This document shows, in pieces, positions 61,122 to 64,000 of a stretch of DNA of 64,000 bases (position 1 is its first letter; each line of letters opens with the position of its first letter). Source of the stretch: Parietichytrium sp. I65-24A. Its lineage: Eukaryota > Sar > Bigyra > Thraustochytrida > Thraustochytriidae. Made by a program: the position numbers and the translations under genes. The stretch lies in assembly GCA_012862575.1 (NCBI GenBank), contig BLSF01000047.1, positions 286,304 to 350,303 of the forward strand, read 5' to 3'. The notes below the pieces were generated by a model, which saw only the letters and a program-made list of their open reading frames with translations, was not told the DNA's origin and made no database searches.

Positions 61122-63507
61122 ACAGTAAGTTCTGCAGTACTTCCAATGCCCATTTTGGACGTTATTCCTCACCCGTTGCGAGTCTTACCGCTTTTCGCAA
61201 CTACAGAGTTGAGCAGCACAACGAGTTTTCTGAATTCTGCTAATTCCCTCACCCCCAAGACCCCCAAGGTATGACCCATCATGCAATGATGCTATCTGGG
61301 TTGCCTGGGTTTCAAGTGTGGAACAGCCTTAGAAAACTTTCACTCCTCAATCCATCCTCAGCAAGCAAGTCTAAAACTTGTCACTGTTGTGTTCCACAAA
61401 ACGAAAGCAAATTTCGGGAAATATTTCTCCAAATCAGATCAACCAGATCAACCAGATCACAACAATCCGAATTCAGTTCAGAATTCAGAAAAAATTAGTT
61501 TTCTGTTCCTTCAACAAGTCTAGACTAATCAGCGAAAGGCACGTCTAATCCGTGGACATGGCACTGCTTGCCAAGGCGGAGCTGTAAACGCAACGTCAGG
61601 CGCGAATCTCAGGCACAGAGTCCGAAGAGCGAAGAGCGAAGCTGACTGATTTCTGTGTCGAAGAAAGAAAAACGGAATGCGCGTGAGAATCCCATGGCGC
61701 TCCAGTAGTCGTAAGTTTGTAGTTATAAGTACTACTTACAAATGGAACTTACTCCAATTTAGACAAGAAAACGAACATCGTATTGTTTTCGGGCCACAAA
61801 AGTGTGCGATGTTTCCACTTACCGTACCATTCGTATCTTGTCTCAATACTTTCCCCTAATTGATCTCCTGCACTGTACGATATCATCATGTTGGTAGGGC
61901 CTAGATAACATAGGCTCTTGAGTAATAGTACTACGCCAAGTTTTTGCCTTGTACTACTAATTACCGTGCAAATCTGGAAACCTGGGCTCGTTTTTCAAAA
62001 GGTCGGTAAACCAAGAGGACTGCAAGGAAACACTGTGGCTCGGAGGCAGTGAGTTGTGACTGTCGACAAGCTCTGATTTTTTCTCGGTGTGGTTGGGTTG
62101 GTTCTGAGAAGCAAATTTAACCCATCGTCCCAACTTGTCCTCGCTTGAAAGATTTGAAAGACTTGAAGCCCGCCCCAGATTGACTGAACTGTGGCTCAAA
62201 TCGTACTCTGAGTCACGTGAAAGGCTCTGATGTGGCGGCCCCTCTTTCAACCTACTGGGTTACCATGGGTTACCTTTTGTAAAAACAAATGACTCACATT
62301 TACTGATCCTCCTGCAAGTGGAAATTCTATAAGTTGAAGGCACTGGCGCTGCTCAAGAGCCTATGCACCGAGTAATTTTTCTTCTCTGGCGCAATTCTTC
62401 GGCGGGCTGGGGCGCGAATACGCAGTGGGAATACGTCGAAGCACTGGTCCTCGAGAACCGCACTCATCAACTTTTTTTTGAACTGGAGATGCTCCTCTCA
62501 TCAACGAACTCTTGAAGGGGACCATCGAAAGTCTAAGAGGGGACCCGAGGGAATCACGCAGCCACGCCAATATTGCAGTGTATCGAATACTATTGACAGT
62601 CAAATGCATCCCCATCACACAGACTTTGTTCATACCAGGTATAGGGAAACTTGAACAACCCCGGATTGATCGAAACTGCCTCCAGAAGGGACACCCGAAG
62701 CTGAGAATGCCAGTTCGACACGACTCTTGTGATACCACTGGGCGGAAGCTCCGCCCCTTCATAGGAAGGAAGCATGGTTGGCGTGCTTCGGGAAACGACT
62801 TACAATTCTGGTGTACTGTCCGTGCCGGATTTCAAGAGTAAGTTCGTTCCACCTGGTTAGATCGATGTTGAACTGTAACTTTAGATTTCCTAGAAGGAAG
62901 CTCTTTGTTTTTTTCGGCCAAAACGGGCGTCAGAACCAAGTCATTCCAGTTCTTCATGTTGTCTATAAACATTGGCGTCTTGGCTGCCCTTTTTGTTCTG
63001 CCTAATCGCGTCGTCACTCAACAAACCCCTGACAAAACTCATTCCAACCATGCTCTCCCACAAATTAATTCTTTCCGATCTTGCTCCCCCACGACGACAT
63101 TAGCACGATGACCCTCGCGCTTTGCTTGATAGTGTCGCAGATGCGCTTGTGACAGATTTTCCAGTACGCTTAGACACCCGAATGAAGCTTACTCTGCTGA
63201 AAGGACTCGCTGTCCTGTTTGCTGAGAAGGGTAAAATGAAACCCAAAGGAAGCCTGGCCGCCAGAGCAAGGAACAAAGTAGCAGAATGACGTGCTTTGGA
63301 AAGACGACTTGTGAACTTTGTGTCCAGTGCAACTGCTTGTGAAGAACTTCTGTTCAGTGGGCATCGACCGTCTTCGTGACGCGCTCAGCAGCCGATTTTC
63401 ACTCGTCTGCCGAGCTGTTGTCTCGTTCTTCGTTGCCGGCTGCCGTCTCGGTCTTGCAAGTTTCTTGCCGTCGTGTCGACACGTTGCACAGAGCGTATAT
63501 GGCGGAC

Positions 63508-63567
63508 TTTGTAGAGAAATCTTGAAAACACAGACACTTTTGTAGAGAAATCTCGAAAACAAAGACA
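63508..63567. repeat. 30-bp tandem repeat
   Basis: Two copies of TTTGTAGAGAAATCTTGAAAA... followed by ACAGACAC / AAAGACAC, differing at a few bases. It gives a duplicated peptide (SRFLYKSVCVF) in the frame 63170-63793. Confidence 0.85.
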
Positions 63568-64000
63568 CACGAGCCAATGTGTTGGGCGGACCGAACAAGA
63601 GGATCGTGAGACGAATGTGTTTGCACTTAGCCGAAGCGAACGACCTTGCAATAGTATGGTGCAGCGCACGTGTCATTAGACTGGACTTGTAAATCTCCAT
63701 GGTTTTACAGAACCAAAGCGCGCCAGCCTTTGGTGGTCTTCTTCGTGCTTGAGAGTTGCGCCTGTCTCCGGTAAACTTGCTTCTCTCACTCATTTTTCAT
63801 TTCATCTCATTTCTGAATTCTGAAATTTGTGAAGCAATGTCAGACCGAAAGAGTTCCGCAATCTCTAAATTCCCCGTGAACCTTCCTAGTTGTTCAATAA
63901 GCTTTTACTAGGAAACCCGTGTTCGTTTCTGTGGTGTAATAATTGGGTATACGTGACTAGGACTCGGATCATGATGTCATCAGCTGAGAATGGACGAATA

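Larger units (their letters stand above)
60446..64000. other. Right-end region without a supported gene
   Basis: Contains the duplicated block around the N at 60934, CAGATCAAC repeats (about 61435-61458), a 30-bp tandem repeat (63508-63567) and several short frames. A Ser-rich frame at 61957-62250 looks protein-like in composition but has no Met; frames at 62361-62762 and 63170-63793 start with ATG but show no domain. An ATG at 63971 begins a frame that is still open at the window edge after ten codons; too short to judge. Confidence 0.5.

Noticed and set aside
62361-62762. 133-codon minus-strand frame with ATG start
   Set aside because: No recognisable domain, overlaps an equally long frame on the other strand, no coding-like bias visible.
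63170-63793. 207-codon minus-strand frame with ATG start
   Set aside because: No domain, contains a translated 30-bp tandem repeat and a Ser/Arg-rich noncoding-like composition. Could be a species-specific gene, but support is too weak.

Overview
This is eukaryotic nuclear DNA. It holds sixteen protein genes that I can support, mostly single uninterrupted reading frames (the longest about 2,200 codons) in which I see no need for introns. They are separated by long, lower-GC intergenic stretches full of microsatellites. Nearly all chosen start codons have a purine at -3. The gene set (complex III subunit QCR9, a Gemin2-like snRNP factor, an ESF2/ABT1-type ribosome factor, a THADA/Trm732-type tRNA factor, a GARP regulator with the SHLQKYR signature) fits an intron-poor photosynthetic protist. 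A unicellular red alga or a related secondary alga is my best guess, from gene style rather than from a marker gene. One protein with NDP-kinase, Dpy-30 and adenylate-kinase modules has an architecture usually seen in flagellar proteins, which does not sit easily with a red alga, so the lineage stays open.

Layout. 1-5 kb: a PH-domain protein running off the left edge, then a Cys/His-rich putative zinc-binding nuclear protein, both on the minus strand. 5-14.6 kb: a 9.6-kb gene desert of simple repeats. 14.6-21.2 kb: an unknown helical-repeat protein and the very large NDPK-like/Dpy-30/adenylate-kinase protein, both minus. 23.4-34 kb: the densest part, with QCR9 (+), Gemin2-like (-), ESF2 (+), a cysteine desulfurase fused to a TtcA-type tRNA thiolase (-), and a LIV-1-type ZIP metal transporter (-). 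34-44.8 kb: a GARP factor with a long His-Gly repeat (+) and a secreted, probably GPI-anchored periplasmic-binding-protein-like receptor (-), with repeat-rich spacers. 44.8-54.7 kb: the giant THADA-like gene, a small membrane protein, and a GH27 glycosidase whose specificity residues are of the alpha-N-acetylgalactosaminidase type, all plus. 57.5-60.4 kb: a seven-helix GPCR-like protein (+) and a secreted degenerate vWA protein (-). 60.7-64 kb: no convincing gene, and a clear assembly artefact (an identical 187-bp block on both sides of a single N).

There are no operons, but several functions relate. Two genes act on tRNA, and both families modify nucleotide 32 in their known members (TtcA 2-thiolation, THADA/Trm732 2'-O-methylation). 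Two handle RNPs (Gemin2, ESF2). Two suggest metal acquisition at the cell surface (ZIP, binding-protein-like receptor). The most unusual items are the desulfurase-TtcA fusion, the NDPK/Dpy-30/AK multidomain protein and the His-Gly-rich GARP factor. All calls come from reading the sequence; no database search was possible.
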